This document shows positions 6,868 through 15,597 of a stretch of DNA of 38,162 nucleotides, piece by piece. Both the position numbers and the translations under genes were made by a program. Origin of the DNA: HB2-32-21 sp003448675. GTDB lineage: Bacteria; Pseudomonadota; Gammaproteobacteria; Pseudomonadales; Porticoccaceae. Within the stretch, counting starts at the first letter, position 1. Every line of letters starts with the position of its first letter. The stretch lies in contig JBFHDK010000021.1 of NCBI GenBank assembly GCA_041584755.1, positions 1 to 38,162 of the forward strand, in the 5' to 3' direction. The notes under the pieces are model-generated. The model was not told the DNA's origin, searched no databases, and saw nothing but the letters and a program-made list of their open reading frames with translations.

Positions 6868-7632
6868 CTATTGAAAGCCTGGGGGGAAGACCTGTGGCGG
6901 CAGTTGTTCGATATCAGCGTGTTGCTTGCGCCATTTGGCGGCCAGGCGTTTGGCTTCGCTGATTTGTTCGGGGGTCATCTCCTCGGCCAGGGAATCCCGG
7001 TTGTGCTCGGCATGCATATGGCCCTTGCCGGTAATATCCCACCACATATAGGCGAGTACCGGGTCACGCTCAACGCCAAGACCTTTGTCATAGACAAGCC
7101 CCAAGGCGAACTGGGAAGAGGGTTCGCCCATTTGCGCTGCTTTTAGATAATATTCCTGGGCTTTGGCGTAGTCCTTGGTCACGGCTTGTCCGTATTCATA
7201 CATGATGCCAAGGTTATAGATCGCTTCCGGGAAGTCGAGGGCCGCAGCCTTTTGATACCACTTTAAAGCCTCTTCAAAGTTCTGATCCACATGGAAGCCT
7301 TTATCGTGCATGACCCCGATGTTGAATATGGCGTTGGCGTTGCCTTGCTCAGCGGCCTTTTCATACCAATGGAGTGCTTCCTGATAATTCACCGGTGTGT
7401 GGACCCCGTTAAAATGCATATTGCCTAGCTTCACCTGGGCGTTGGCGTCACCCGCTTCGGCCGTGGCCAGAGTGCTGGCAAATTGCGCTTTATCCGCGGT
7501 TATGGGCATGGCGGGTTCTATGATTGGCGAAGCGGCCAGAGCTGACGTGGCAGCCACGACGAGCATACTCACCACTACAGTTCGGAACAGAGAAGAGTCT
7601 TGTCGGGTGTTAATTGAGGTCAAGTTGTTCAT
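6868..7632 (-). CDS. Sel1-repeat (SLR/TPR-like) exported protein
   Basis: 254 aa. An N-terminal hydrophobic segment (about residues 17-34, ending SALAAS) is a signal peptide or anchor. Then come four Sel1-like repeats of about 36 residues, each with the A-x-x-x-L-G-x-M/x-x-x-G pattern and WYEKAAEQGNANAIFN or WYQKAAALDFPEAIYN types of helix pair (about residues 60-210). A basic, Pro-ending tail follows. Sel1 proteins are scaffolds for protein-protein contacts, often in the periplasm or signalling. The partner is unknown. The gene stands alone, about 320 bp upstream of the porin on the same strand. Confidence 0.85.
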   Translation of the reverse strand: MNNLTSINTRQDSSLFRTVVVSMLVVAATSALAASPIIEPAMPITADKAQFASTLATAEAGDANAQVKLGNMHFNGVHTPVNYQEALHWYEKAAEQGNANAIFNIGVMHDKGFHVDQNFEEALKWYQKAAALDFPEAIYNLGIMYEYGQAVTKDYAKAQEYYLKAAQMGEPSSQFALGLVYDKGLGVERDPVLAYMWWDITGKGHMHAEHNRDSLAEEMTPEQISEAKRLAAKWRKQHADIEQLPPQVFPPGFQ

Positions 7633-7705
7633 CGGTTTTGTTGTGCTACCTGATACGACGGATAATAGGGTTGTATTGTGTACACTCTAGCCGGTGTTTA
7701 ATGGA

Positions 7706-7723
7706 CCGCTCTCGCTAGAGCGG
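7706..7723. other. Short perfect hairpin in intergenic region
   Basis: CCGCTCT-CGCT-AGAGCGG forms a 7-bp stem with a 4-nt loop. It is followed at once by a second imperfect stem (GTTCCCC...GCGGGAC). There is no T-run on either side, so it is not a classic terminator. The region 7633-7899 otherwise holds no recognised gene and must contain the promoters of the two diverging genes. Confidence 0.35.
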
Positions 7724-7899
7724 GTTCCCCGTTGAGCGGGACGGCTGTCACCCGGCTGTGTGGTCAAGCAAAGTTTGTGATAATACGGCCCGAAAATTAA
7801 GACCGGCAATGATAATGGATTGCTGGCTTGAGCGAAAATGTAAACAGGTAGACAGGGTTTCGCCGGTTCTCGTAAGCCGGCATGGTGGAGACAGAAACT

Positions 7900-7926
7900 A
7901 TGAGTATGAGTAAGTGCCATGAGTAA
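7900..7926 (+). CDS. Possible 8-residue leader peptide, translationally coupled
   Basis: ATG AGT ATG AGT AAG TGC CAT GAG TAA encodes MSMSKCHE. It has GGAG 9 nt upstream, and its stop overlaps the start of the phosphatase gene (the phosphatase ATG at 7919 lies inside). The phosphatase itself has no clear ribosome site, so ribosomes may reach it by termination-reinitiation. It could be chance; no amino-acid bias suggests attenuation. Confidence 0.25.
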   Translation: MSMSKCHE

Positions 7927-8521
7927 AGGTCGGTTAATGCTAGTTCGCCACGGTGAAACTCATGCCAATATTGATCATGTATGGCACGGGCATACCGATA
8001 CCGCGCTTACCGAAAAGGGGGAACAGCAGCGCGCCCGCCTGGGAGAGTATTTCCACAATTATTTGCCCGAGATCCATGCCATCTACTCAAGCCCCCTGCA
8101 GCGGGCTCGGCGGACAGCGGAGAGCATCGCGGCAAGGAATGCGCATTTGGTCAATACTGATTCCCGGTTGATGGAATTTGGCGCCGGTGAATACGAAGGT
8201 AAGAGCTTTGATGAGTTGCGTAATGATCTGGGTTTTATCCAGGCGGTGATTGATGATGAGCATCATCGCCCCCCTGGCGGGGAGACCCGGTACGAGGTGA
8301 CACAGCGTTTTGTCGGCGCCGTGGAGGAGTTGCGGGAAAATCACAGGGGAGAGAATCTCGTTGTAGTGGCCCACGGCCTGGCCATCGCCTTCGCCCTGTC
8401 TCACTGGATTGATCGGGACGCATCAAAATGGGTTAACTATATGATGCACAATACCTCGGTGACGGAAATTTGTCTGGTGGATCAGGAGATCAAATTCCTT
8501 AATCGCACGGATCATCTCTAG
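7919..8521 (+). CDS. Histidine phosphatase family protein (phosphoglycerate mutase-like)
   Basis: 200 aa. The catalytic RHGET motif is at residues 10-14 (His11 phospho-acceptor), LQRARRTAE supplies the second conserved Arg around residues 61-69, and VVVAHGLAIAF carries the second His near residue 150. This is the branch-1 histidine phosphatase fold (GpmB, CobC and SixA relatives). A metabolic or phospho-protein substrate cannot be told from sequence, and no cobalamin genes are nearby to support CobC. It leads a co-directional run (7.9-10.1 kb) of small housekeeping genes. Confidence 0.9.
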   Translation: MSKGRLMLVRHGETHANIDHVWHGHTDTALTEKGEQQRARLGEYFHNYLPEIHAIYSSPLQRARRTAESIAARNAHLVNTDSRLMEFGAGEYEGKSFDELRNDLGFIQAVIDDEHHRPPGGETRYEVTQRFVGAVEELRENHRGENLVVVAHGLAIAFALSHWIDRDASKWVNYMMHNTSVTEICLVDQEIKFLNRTDHL

Positions 8522-8600
8522 CAAAACCTCCCTTCTCGAATCGGTGAGCCGCTAATTTCAGTGAAAGCAGGTAAGCTAAACAAGCAAACAGGTAAGACAG

Positions 8601-8882
8601 ATGCTGGACGTAAATGAATATTTTGAAGGCAGGGTAAAGTCCATTGGTTTTCAGACCGCCACCCTGCCGGCGACCGTGGGCGTGATGGCCCCGGGTGAAT
8701 ATACCTTCGGCACCAGCGAGCGGGAGTGCATGACGGTGGTGAGCGGCGCTCTGACGGTGAAGCTGCCGGGTGAGGATAACTGGCGTCAGTATGGCCAGGG
8801 TGACAGCTTCGAGGTGGCGGCCAATCAGTCCTTTGATTTACAGGTGGCTGAGCCTACCGCTTATCTGTGCACCTATGGCTAG
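8601..8882 (+). CDS. ppnP: Pyrimidine/purine nucleoside phosphorylase PpnP
   Basis: 93 aa, the normal length of the PpnP (YaiE, DUF1255) family. This single-domain cupin phosphorolyses several nucleosides to free base and ribose 1-phosphate. It shows the family hallmarks MLDVNEYFEGRVKSIGFQ at the start, GVMAPGEYTFGT, and SGALTVKLPG in the cupin strands, ending in YLCTYG. The ATG has AGGTAAGA upstream. Cytosolic nucleotide salvage. Confidence 0.93.
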   Translation: MLDVNEYFEGRVKSIGFQTATLPATVGVMAPGEYTFGTSERECMTVVSGALTVKLPGEDNWRQYGQGDSFEVAANQSFDLQVAEPTAYLCTYG

Positions 8883-8938
8883 GGCCACGGTTACGTATCA
8901 TATGAGGTCGATAAATCAGAATAGCAGGTGTGGGAATA

Positions 8939-9241
8939 ATGGCTGAATGGCAACGTCTGAATCTCAATGATTTTAAAACCATGCGCGAGCAGGGCCTGGT
9001 TCAGGTGGTCGATATCCGCGATGGCGCCTCCTTTACAGCCGGTCATATTCCCGGTGCTCAGCCGCTGAATGATGGCAATCTGGAAGCCTTCCTGGCTTCC
9101 GCGGATAAGACCCGGCCCCTGGTCGTGTGCTGCTACCATGGCCATTCCAGCCAGAACGTCGCGGCGTTTCTCGCCGGCGAAGCATTTCAGGAAGTCTATA
9201 GTCTGGATGGCGGCTACAGTGCCTGGGCCGTACAAAATTGA
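8939..9241 (+). CDS. glpE: Thiosulfate sulfurtransferase GlpE (rhodanese)
   Basis: 100 aa single rhodanese domain. The active loop CYHGHSS puts the catalytic Cys at residue 65, as in E. coli GlpE, preceded by a second Cys64. DIRDGASFTAGHIPGA (residues 25-40) is the CH2A-type motif, and SLDGGYSAW closes the domain. GlpE transfers sulfur from thiosulfate to cyanide or thioredoxin. The ATG at 8939 is preferred over an in-frame GTG 9 nt earlier because the GGTGTGGG site is then at a normal distance. Same direction as ppnP and the next two genes. Confidence 0.92.
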   Translation: MAEWQRLNLNDFKTMREQGLVQVVDIRDGASFTAGHIPGAQPLNDGNLEAFLASADKTRPLVVCCYHGHSSQNVAAFLAGEAFQEVYSLDGGYSAWAVQN

Positions 9242-9277
9242 GTGGTGCCGTTAAGTATTATTGATCAGGAGATGATT

Positions 9278-9850
9278 GTGGCCAGCGATAAACCCATCAG
9301 CCGTTTTCCCATCCCCAAGGTGGATGAGCTGCCGGAAGACCTCCGGGAAATGGTGCTCAACGTTCAGGAAAAAACCGGGTTTATTCCTAACGTTTTTCTG
9401 GCCCTTGCCCACCGGCCCGATGAATGCCGGGCTTTCTTCGCCATGCATGATGCGCTAATGCTACGGGAGGGCAATCTCACCAAGGCGGAAAAGGAAATGA
9501 TTGTGGTGACCGTCAGTGGTGGTAACGAGTGCCACTACTGCGTGGTCGCCCATGGCGCTATTTTGCGCATTGTCGCCAAAAACGCGCTGTTGGCGGATCA
9601 ATTGGCGATCAACTACCGCAAGGCCGATATCAGCGCGCGTCAGCGCGCCATGCTGGATTTTGCGGTCAAGGTGAGCCAGGCTTCGGCCACCGTTGGCGAT
9701 GATGATTTTGAGATCCTGCGGGGGCACGGTTTTGATGACGAAGATATCTGGGACATCGGCGGCATCGCCGCGTTCTTCTGCCTCTCCAACCGCATGGCGA
9801 ATCTGACCAGCATGCGGCCCAATGACGAGTTTTATGGTATGGGGCGTTAG
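9278..9850 (+). CDS. Peroxidase-related protein (AhpD-like, carboxymuconolactone decarboxylase fold)
   Basis: About 190 aa. The redox motif NECHYCVVAHG gives the CxxC pair Cys85/Cys88 and His92 of the AhpD-like core. The longer C-terminal part (DDEDIWDIGGIAAFFCLSNR) fits the uncharacterised peroxidase-related branch. Such proteins reduce peroxides or act as disulfide reductases. I chose the GTG at 9278 because CAGGAG ends 6 nt upstream; an ATG at 9272 has no spacing, and the frame is open back to a GTG at 9242. Only 36 nt after glpE, so likely co-transcribed. Confidence 0.87.
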   Translation: MASDKPISRFPIPKVDELPEDLREMVLNVQEKTGFIPNVFLALAHRPDECRAFFAMHDALMLREGNLTKAEKEMIVVTVSGGNECHYCVVAHGAILRIVAKNALLADQLAINYRKADISARQRAMLDFAVKVSQASATVGDDDFEILRGHGFDDEDIWDIGGIAAFFCLSNRMANLTSMRPNDEFYGMGR

Positions 9851-9853
9851 GGC

Positions 9854-10105
9854 GTGAGTGAGCAGTGCGTGGTAATCACGCATGAACCCGAGCGCCAGCG
9901 TTTTGTTTGCGTGGTCGATGGCCATGAGTCGGTGGCCGACTATCGCCTGTCCGGCGACAAAGTCGATTTCAATCATACTTTCGTGCCCGATGCCCTGCGG
10001 GGGCGGGGCATTGCCGAAAAACTGGTGCGCGAGGCCCTGAGTTGGGCGCGTTCGGAAGGTCTGCAAATTGAAGCCAGTTGCTGGTACGTGCGACGCTTTC
10101 TTTAA
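9854..10105 (+). CDS. Small GNAT-type N-acetyltransferase (YjdJ-like)
   Basis: 83 aa minimal GNAT domain: LRGRGIAEKLVREAL (about residues 48-62) is the acetyl-CoA pyrophosphate loop, and IEASCWYVRRFL the final strand. It matches the short 'GCN5-related' (Acetyltransf_CG) type, not full-length acetyltransferases. The GTG start is 3 nt past the previous stop, so it should be translated from the same transcript. Substrate unknown. It ends the co-directional run and converges on the amidotransferase gene. Confidence 0.85.
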   Translation: MSEQCVVITHEPERQRFVCVVDGHESVADYRLSGDKVDFNHTFVPDALRGRGIAEKLVREALSWARSEGLQIEASCWYVRRFL

Positions 10106-10128
10106 CGCTGGGGTGAGGCTTGGTGCTT

Positions 10129-10845
10129 CTAGGAATAGATAAAATCCAGTAGCAGCCTCCCTACCGCGTCGGCGTCATTCGCTTGTTCCAAAGACGCTAT
10201 TGCGACCTCATAATTTTCTCTGCCAATGACGTTGATTCGCCTCTGCAACAGCCGTAGCAGATAAACCGGGGTAAATTCCGGGTGGCCTTGGAAGGACATT
10301 ACTCGGTGATCAATGCGGTAGGCGGCATGGGGGCAGAAGTCGCTGCCGGCCAGCAGCTCGGCGCCGATCGGCAGGCGCTCCACCTGATCCTGGTGGCTGT
10401 GTAGTAGCCCCAGTTGATGGGGCTTGGAGAGTCTTTCCTGAAAGTGTTTAAGCTGTGCGGGCGCGATTTTAGTACGGTGCAGACCCAGGCCCCAGCCCTT
10501 TGGGCTTTTCCCCGCATGACCACCCAAGCTGTGCGCGACGATCTGATGGCCAAAGCAGATACCGATAATTTTTGCGCCGCGCTTGTGGGAATTCCTGATC
10601 CATGACTGTAGCGGCGCGATCCAGGGCAGGTTGTCGTAGACGCCAGCCTTGGAGCCAGTAATTAGAAAAGCGTCGCACTCGTCGGGACGATGGGGTAACT
10701 CGCCTTCCTGTACCTGGTAGTAACGATAGCGCAGATCTCTGTCCAGCTCGCTGAAAAAGCGGGCGAACATCCGGCCATAGGAGCCGTAGTCAGGGAGCAA
10801 CTCCGGATAAAGGGTATCGGTCTCCAGCAATCCAAGTTTTGCCAT
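10129..10845 (-). CDS. Class I glutamine amidotransferase domain protein
   Basis: 238 aa. The nucleophile Cys97 sits in GICFGHQ, and the His188/Glu190 pair in GHPEF completes the triad; the oxyanion loop TGSKAGVYD is at residues 63-71. It is a stand-alone GATase of the GMP-synthase-like type, without a synthetase domain. Relatives hydrolyse gamma-glutamyl compounds or feed ammonia to an unlinked partner. The ATG at 10845 is taken; a GTG directly before it is also possible. Convergent with the GNAT gene, divergent from rapA. Confidence 0.9.
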   Translation of the reverse strand: MAKLGLLETDTLYPELLPDYGSYGRMFARFFSELDRDLRYRYYQVQEGELPHRPDECDAFLITGSKAGVYDNLPWIAPLQSWIRNSHKRGAKIIGICFGHQIVAHSLGGHAGKSPKGWGLGLHRTKIAPAQLKHFQERLSKPHQLGLLHSHQDQVERLPIGAELLAGSDFCPHAAYRIDHRVMSFQGHPEFTPVYLLRLLQRRINVIGRENYEVAIASLEQANDADAVGRLLLDFIYS

Positions 10846-10992
10846 CACGCTATCTTACCCGCAAGGAGGTGAAATCTGTTTGTCGAGGCCAAAACTTGTG
10901 TAACCGCGAGTTTCAATGATGAATCAAATTGGCTCTTTCAGCATGAAGCTCCTAGAATGCGCCCCCGCACTATCAGTTGAGAACTATTTTAC

Positions 10993-13900
10993 TTGTCGTC
11001 TATTGAATTTGCCCCCGGACAACGCTGGATAAGTAACGCCGAGACCGAGTTGGGTCTGGGTATCGTGGCTGGAGTGGCCGGTCGCCGTGTTGAAATTGCT
11101 TTTCCCGCTGCCGCGGAACAGCGGGTCTATGCCGTGGACAACGCACCGCTGGGTCGGGTGATTTACCCGGTGGGTGACCGTATCCACAATGCCGAAGGGG
11201 AGGCGCTCAGCGTCACCGAGGTGAAAAACCACGAGGGCTGTGTCATTTATCTGGGCCTGGACGACCAGGGTAACGACGTGGTGCTGCACGAAATTGATCT
11301 CGATAGCTTCGTGCATTTCAGCCAGCCCAAGGATCGACTGTTCGCAGGCCAGGTGGACAAACCCGGCCGCTATCAACTGCGCTGCGAGACTCTCAGGCAC
11401 CGCCACCGCATTCGCCGCTCCTCGGTTTATGGGCTCCTCGGCGCGCGGGTGCAGTTACTCCCCCACCAGTTGTATATCGCCAGCGAGGTAGCTCAGCGTC
11501 ATGAGCCAAGGGTACTGCTGGCCGATGAGGTCGGGCTGGGTAAGACCATTGAAGCCGGCCTGATTCTGCACCAACAATTGATCAGCGGGCGCGCCAGCCG
11601 GGCGCTGGTGGTGGTGCCGGACAGTCTGGTGCACCAGTGGCTGGTGGAAATGCTGCGCCGTTTTAACCTGCGTTTCACCATTCTCGATGAGGCTCGGTGC
11701 AAGGCCATTGCAGCCGGATCCGAGGACGCCGCCGAAGACGAACTGAACGAGGGTTTTGACGTAGCGGATGACGAGGATTTTGCCGAGGGACTGGAAGCGG
11801 AAGCTGTCGAAGGCAAGGGTGGGGTGTCGGGAGATAACCCGTTTGACAGTGCGCAGCTGGTTTTATGTGCACTGTCCTTCCTGGTAGAAAACCCCCAGCG
11901 AGCCGAACAGGCTAGGGCCTCGGGTTGGGATTTGCTGATTGTGGATGAGGCCCACCATCTGCACTGGAGTGAAACCGAAGTCAGCCCGGCCTATGCCTGC
12001 ATCGAAAATCTGGCGCGGGAGGCCGGTGGCGTATTACTGCTGACCGCGACCCCGGAACAACTGGGCATTGAGGGGCATTTCGCCCGCCTGCGTTTGTTGG
12101 ACAGCGATCGCTATTACGATCTGAAGAAATTCCGCGAAGAAGAGAGCAGTTATCAGTCAGTCAGTGCCCTGGTGGCGGCTCTGACCGAGGCGGGTCAGCA
12201 AAATGGCCCGCAGGAGCGGGATACATTGATCGCCGAGCTGAGCCACTATCTGGGTGAGGATGCCGGCCAGGACTTGCGTCGGGCTCTCGAGGCATTCAGC
12301 AGCGATCCCGATACCGGCAAGACCGAGCTGGACGCCCTGGTGGCCACTTTGATTCAGCGTCTGCTGGACAGGCACGGTACCGGGCGTGTGCTGTTCCGTA
12401 ATACCCGTGATGGCGTTGCCGGCTTTCCCCACCGGGTGTTGAATGCCCATCCTCTGGCGGCCTTGCCAGTGGAGTTGTCGCGGCGCTCTGAAACGGCACG
12501 CGCCGATACTACGAGCGACCTAAATAGCCTGCTTCGCCCGGAGCAAGTTCTGGGTGAGACCTGGTTAAATGACGATGCGCGAGTTGATTGGCTGGTGGCG
12601 TGGCTGGCTGAACATCGCCAGGATAAAACCCTTTTGATCTGCGCCAGCGCCGCGACCGCACGGGAGCTGGAGGAATACCTGCGTTTGCGCCAGGGGGTTC
12701 GCAGCGCTGTTTTTCATGAGCACATGAGTCTGCTGGAGCGGGATCGGGCCGCCGCCTATTTTGCCGATGAGGATGAGCCGGCGCAGGTGCTGGTATGCTC
12801 GGAGATTGGTAGTGAGGGGCGCAACTTTCAATTTTGCCGGCATTTGATTCTGTTTGATTTACCGCTGAACCCGGATCTTCTGGAACAGCGCATCGGGCGG
12901 CTGGATCGCATTGGCCAGACACGGGATGTGCAGATCCATGTGCCCTACCATCGGGATAGCGCCCTGGCGGTGTTGGTGCGCTGGTATCACGAAGGTCTTA
13001 ACGCCTTTGAGCGAGTCTGCCCCGTGGGCCCCGCGATCTATGCCCAGGTTCAGGCGCGACTCCATGACTGCCTGAATGCGGGTCGAGAGGGCGAAGCCCT
13101 GGATGCGCTGATCGCTGACACCCGCCAGTTAACAGAAGCCGCGTTGACGGACTTGCAGCAGGGGCGGGATCGCCTGTTGGAGATGAACTCCTGCAATATG
13201 GAGCGGGCCGAGGAGGTTATTGCCGAGCTGAGCGCATTGGGTCAGGGCAACGATTTAGCCACGTATCTGGATGCCGCCTTCGATGAATTCGGCGTCGATC
13301 AGCACTACCACAGTACCGAGGCCGTGGTGGTTGAGCCCAGCGATCACATGCTCACCCATGCCATACACGGTTTGCCTGAAGACGGCCTTACAGCGACATT
13401 TTCCCGCACTCGCGCCTTGAGCCGGGAGGACATGCATTATTTTACCTGGGAGCACCCCCTGGTTGCGGGCCTGATGGACAGTATTGCGGATGGTGATTTG
13501 GGCAGCACTACCATCTGCACCATTAAATTGCCGGCCCTGAAGCCAGGCACCTTGTTGCTGGAAGCGGTATTCAGCCTGCGTTGCCTGGCGCCTCGTTCAC
13601 TCCAGCCTCAGCGTTACATGACCGACTCCCTGGTGCGGGTGCTGGTGGATGAAACGGGTCGCGATTTGAGCGCCGCCGTGGGCGAGGAACAACTGGCCGG
13701 CCTCTGCAAACCGGTGAAGAAAAATGTCGCCAGCGAAATGAGTCGCCATATCCGCCCTCAAGTGGAGACGCTGGTAGGCCACGCCGAAGCCCTGACCCAG
13801 CCTCTACAGCAGCGGATGATTGCCACTGCCCAGCAGCAGGCGCGAGACAAGCTCGGGGAGGAGGTTCAGCGCATGCAGGCGCTGGCGGCGGTCAACCCCA

Positions 13901-14016
13901 ATATCCGTCGGGAAGAAATTGACTATGTACGCGATACTCAGGAGGCGCTGGAGGCTTATCTGGCAGCTGCGGAGTTGAAAATGGACGCCTTGCGCGTGGT
14001 GGTCAGCGTTCCCTGA
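10993..14016 (+). CDS. rapA: RNA polymerase-associated ATPase RapA (HepA)
   Basis: 1007 aa SWI2/SNF2 translocase that recycles RNA polymerase after transcription. The N-terminal GQRWISNAETELGLG matches RapA Ntd. ATPase motifs: ADEVGLGKT (177-185), DEAHH (318-322), LLLTATPEQLG, and the second lobe SEIGSEGRNFQF followed by QRIGRLDRIGQ. The C-terminal RapA-C end LRVVVSVP is intact. Residues about 239-280 form an acidic insertion (SEDAAEDE..ADDEDFAEG) absent from E. coli RapA, which goes almost straight from the RFxLxDxxR region to NPFD. The start is a TTG, placed by homology of the N-terminus. Convergent with the PHP gene, 9 nt apart. Confidence 0.96.
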   Translation: MSSIEFAPGQRWISNAETELGLGIVAGVAGRRVEIAFPAAAEQRVYAVDNAPLGRVIYPVGDRIHNAEGEALSVTEVKNHEGCVIYLGLDDQGNDVVLHEIDLDSFVHFSQPKDRLFAGQVDKPGRYQLRCETLRHRHRIRRSSVYGLLGARVQLLPHQLYIASEVAQRHEPRVLLADEVGLGKTIEAGLILHQQLISGRASRALVVVPDSLVHQWLVEMLRRFNLRFTILDEARCKAIAAGSEDAAEDELNEGFDVADDEDFAEGLEAEAVEGKGGVSGDNPFDSAQLVLCALSFLVENPQRAEQARASGWDLLIVDEAHHLHWSETEVSPAYACIENLAREAGGVLLLTATPEQLGIEGHFARLRLLDSDRYYDLKKFREEESSYQSVSALVAALTEAGQQNGPQERDTLIAELSHYLGEDAGQDLRRALEAFSSDPDTGKTELDALVATLIQRLLDRHGTGRVLFRNTRDGVAGFPHRVLNAHPLAALPVELSRRSETARADTTSDLNSLLRPEQVLGETWLNDDARVDWLVAWLAEHRQDKTLLICASAATARELEEYLRLRQGVRSAVFHEHMSLLERDRAAAYFADEDEPAQVLVCSEIGSEGRNFQFCRHLILFDLPLNPDLLEQRIGRLDRIGQTRDVQIHVPYHRDSALAVLVRWYHEGLNAFERVCPVGPAIYAQVQARLHDCLNAGREGEALDALIADTRQLTEAALTDLQQGRDRLLEMNSCNMERAEEVIAELSALGQGNDLATYLDAAFDEFGVDQHYHSTEAVVVEPSDHMLTHAIHGLPEDGLTATFSRTRALSREDMHYFTWEHPLVAGLMDSIADGDLGSTTICTIKLPALKPGTLLLEAVFSLRCLAPRSLQPQRYMTDSLVRVLVDETGRDLSAAVGEEQLAGLCKPVKKNVASEMSRHIRPQVETLVGHAEALTQPLQQRMIATAQQQARDKLGEEVQRMQALAAVNPNIRREEIDYVRDTQEALEAYLAAAELKMDALRVVVSVP

Positions 14017-14025
14017 GCCAGACTG

Positions 14026-14847
14026 CTACCAATTTTCCCAAACCGGCCGGCAGCGCTCGGGCAGGGCCGATTGTCGACCCAGTTCCGCCCAAGCCTGTCC
14101 GGGGCGGTGGAAGTCGGAGCCGCTGGATGCCAGTAGTTCGTGAGCTTCGCAGAGCGCTGCAAGGCGCCGGGTTAAGTCCGGCAACTGCTGACCTGACACC
14201 ACTTCCATGGCCAGGCCGCCGGCGTTTTTGAATGCAGTAATCAGACGGATTAGCTTGGTGCGGGTCAGCCCGTATTTATCCGGGTGAGCCAGCACCGGGA
14301 TGCCGCCAGCGGCCACTATCCAGCCGACTACCGTTTCCAGGCTGGCCCAGTAAGTGCCCACATCGCCGGGCTTGCCGCGACCCAGATACTTTTTGAAAGC
14401 CTGCTCCGGCTTGTTCACCACACCTTTAGCTATCAGAGCCTGGGCAAAATGAGGGCGCCCGACACTGCCTTTGCCAGCGAATTCCAGGGCCTGGGGCAGG
14501 AGGTCGGGCAAGCCTTTTTTGCGCAGCCGCTCGGCAATGGTTTGCGCACGTTGCTGGCGAGCCTGTTGCTGCTGGTCGATGGCGGCATTGAGGATATGAT
14601 TGTTGGGGTCTATGTCGAGCCCAACGACATGCACATCCCTCTTGTTCCAGAGACTGGAAAACTCGATGCCTGGAATCAGTCGGATGCCGCAATCATTGGC
14701 CGCCTGTAAGGCTTGCCAGCCGGCGCAGGTGTCGTGGTCGGTGAGGGACAGGACGTCGACATCCATTTCCCGGGCTCGCTGCAAGAGTTCGGTGGGTGTC
14801 AGGGTGCCGTCGGAACAGGTGCTGTGGCAGTGGAGGTCGAAGCGCAT
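14026..14847 (-). CDS. rnm: PHP-domain phosphoesterase (RNase AM/YciV type)
   Basis: 273 aa. Metal-binding motifs of the PHP fold are all seen: DLHCHST (His6, His8), SDGT (Asp13), LTDHDT (Asp37, His38, Asp39), GIEFS (near 60), LAHPDKY (near 192) and the late SGSDFH. Length and motif order match the YciV/RNase AM family, which removes 5'-terminal nucleotides from small RNAs and dephosphorylates 3',5'-nucleoside bisphosphates (pAp). The symbol is by family resemblance. Start ATG at 14847; divergent from the SprT gene with about 120 bp between. Confidence 0.87.
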   Translation of the reverse strand: MRFDLHCHSTCSDGTLTPTELLQRAREMDVDVLSLTDHDTCAGWQALQAANDCGIRLIPGIEFSSLWNKRDVHVVGLDIDPNNHILNAAIDQQQQARQQRAQTIAERLRKKGLPDLLPQALEFAGKGSVGRPHFAQALIAKGVVNKPEQAFKKYLGRGKPGDVGTYWASLETVVGWIVAAGGIPVLAHPDKYGLTRTKLIRLITAFKNAGGLAMEVVSGQQLPDLTRRLAALCEAHELLASSGSDFHRPGQAWAELGRQSALPERCRPVWENW

Positions 14848-14970
14848 GATTTTTTTAGGTCAGCCGTGGGTTGCCCAGATAGTGTAATAAGCGCGCTTAT
14901 TATAGCTTTGCACTTGTGGCTTTTATCTGACCAAGTAGACTTTCGGTCAAAGTCGCGGTGGAGAAACGAG

Positions 14971-15510
14971 GTGATCGAGGCAGGGGAAAATACCACGGAG
15001 CTTGAACCCATCGATGGGGAGCGACGCGCACTGGTGGTGGCCGAAACGGCCCGTTATGTGCGATTGGCGGCCGAGCTTTATCAACAACCTTTACCAATGT
15101 TGCCGGTTTGTTTTGATCTGCTCGGTCGAGCCAGTGGCATGTACAAAATAAAAGGTGAGCAGCGCTGGTTTCGCTATAACCCCTATATTTTTGCCCTGAA
15201 CTTTGAGGAACATCTGTTAAACACCGTGGCCCATGAAGTGGCCCACTATGTGGTGGATTGCCGTCATGGTCTGGTCAGGGTCAAACCCCATGGCGCCGAA
15301 TGGCGGGGGGTGATGGAAGCTTTTGGCGTGGAAGCCAGCAGAACCTTTGATCACAGCCTCGCGGGTGTGCCCCAGCGTTCCTATCGCCAGGTAAGCTACC
15401 GCTGCGATTGTGGCGAGCAGCCTCTGGGTATTCGTCGCCATAACAAAGTTATGCGGGCCCAGGCGCGCTACCGTTGTCGGGTATGTGATGTCGAGCTGCG
15501 GCCTGTGTGA
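14971..15510 (+). CDS. SprT-like zinc metalloprotease domain protein
   Basis: 179 aa from the GTG at 14971, chosen because GGAGAAACGAG precedes it and the upstream open frame is antisense to the PHP gene. The zinc site is HEVAH (88-92), with a third His at 107 in PHGAEW, as in SprT/Spartan peptidases. The C-terminus has a four-Cys zinc ribbon (Cys145, Cys147, Cys169, Cys172). Bacterial SprT is poorly characterised; eukaryotic relatives cleave DNA-protein crosslinks. Soluble. Followed 88 nt later by the SlyD-like gene on the same strand. Confidence 0.9.
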   Translation: MIEAGENTTELEPIDGERRALVVAETARYVRLAAELYQQPLPMLPVCFDLLGRASGMYKIKGEQRWFRYNPYIFALNFEEHLLNTVAHEVAHYVVDCRHGLVRVKPHGAEWRGVMEAFGVEASRTFDHSLAGVPQRSYRQVSYRCDCGEQPLGIRRHNKVMRAQARYRCRVCDVELRPV

Positions 15511-15597
15511 GTGCTTTTTCTCCCGGAAGGCGGCGTTTTCTTGCCAAGCCGCCTGGCTTTCAAGATACTGCGGGCTTTTTTGAACAGGTGAAAATGA

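Noticed and set aside
7706..7741. Terminator for the Sel1 or phosphatase gene
   Set aside because: The hairpin lacks a T-run on both strands and lies upstream of both diverging genes.
9461..10066. 201-codon minus-strand frame
   Set aside because: Antisense to the peroxidase-related and GNAT genes, which both have clear family motifs.
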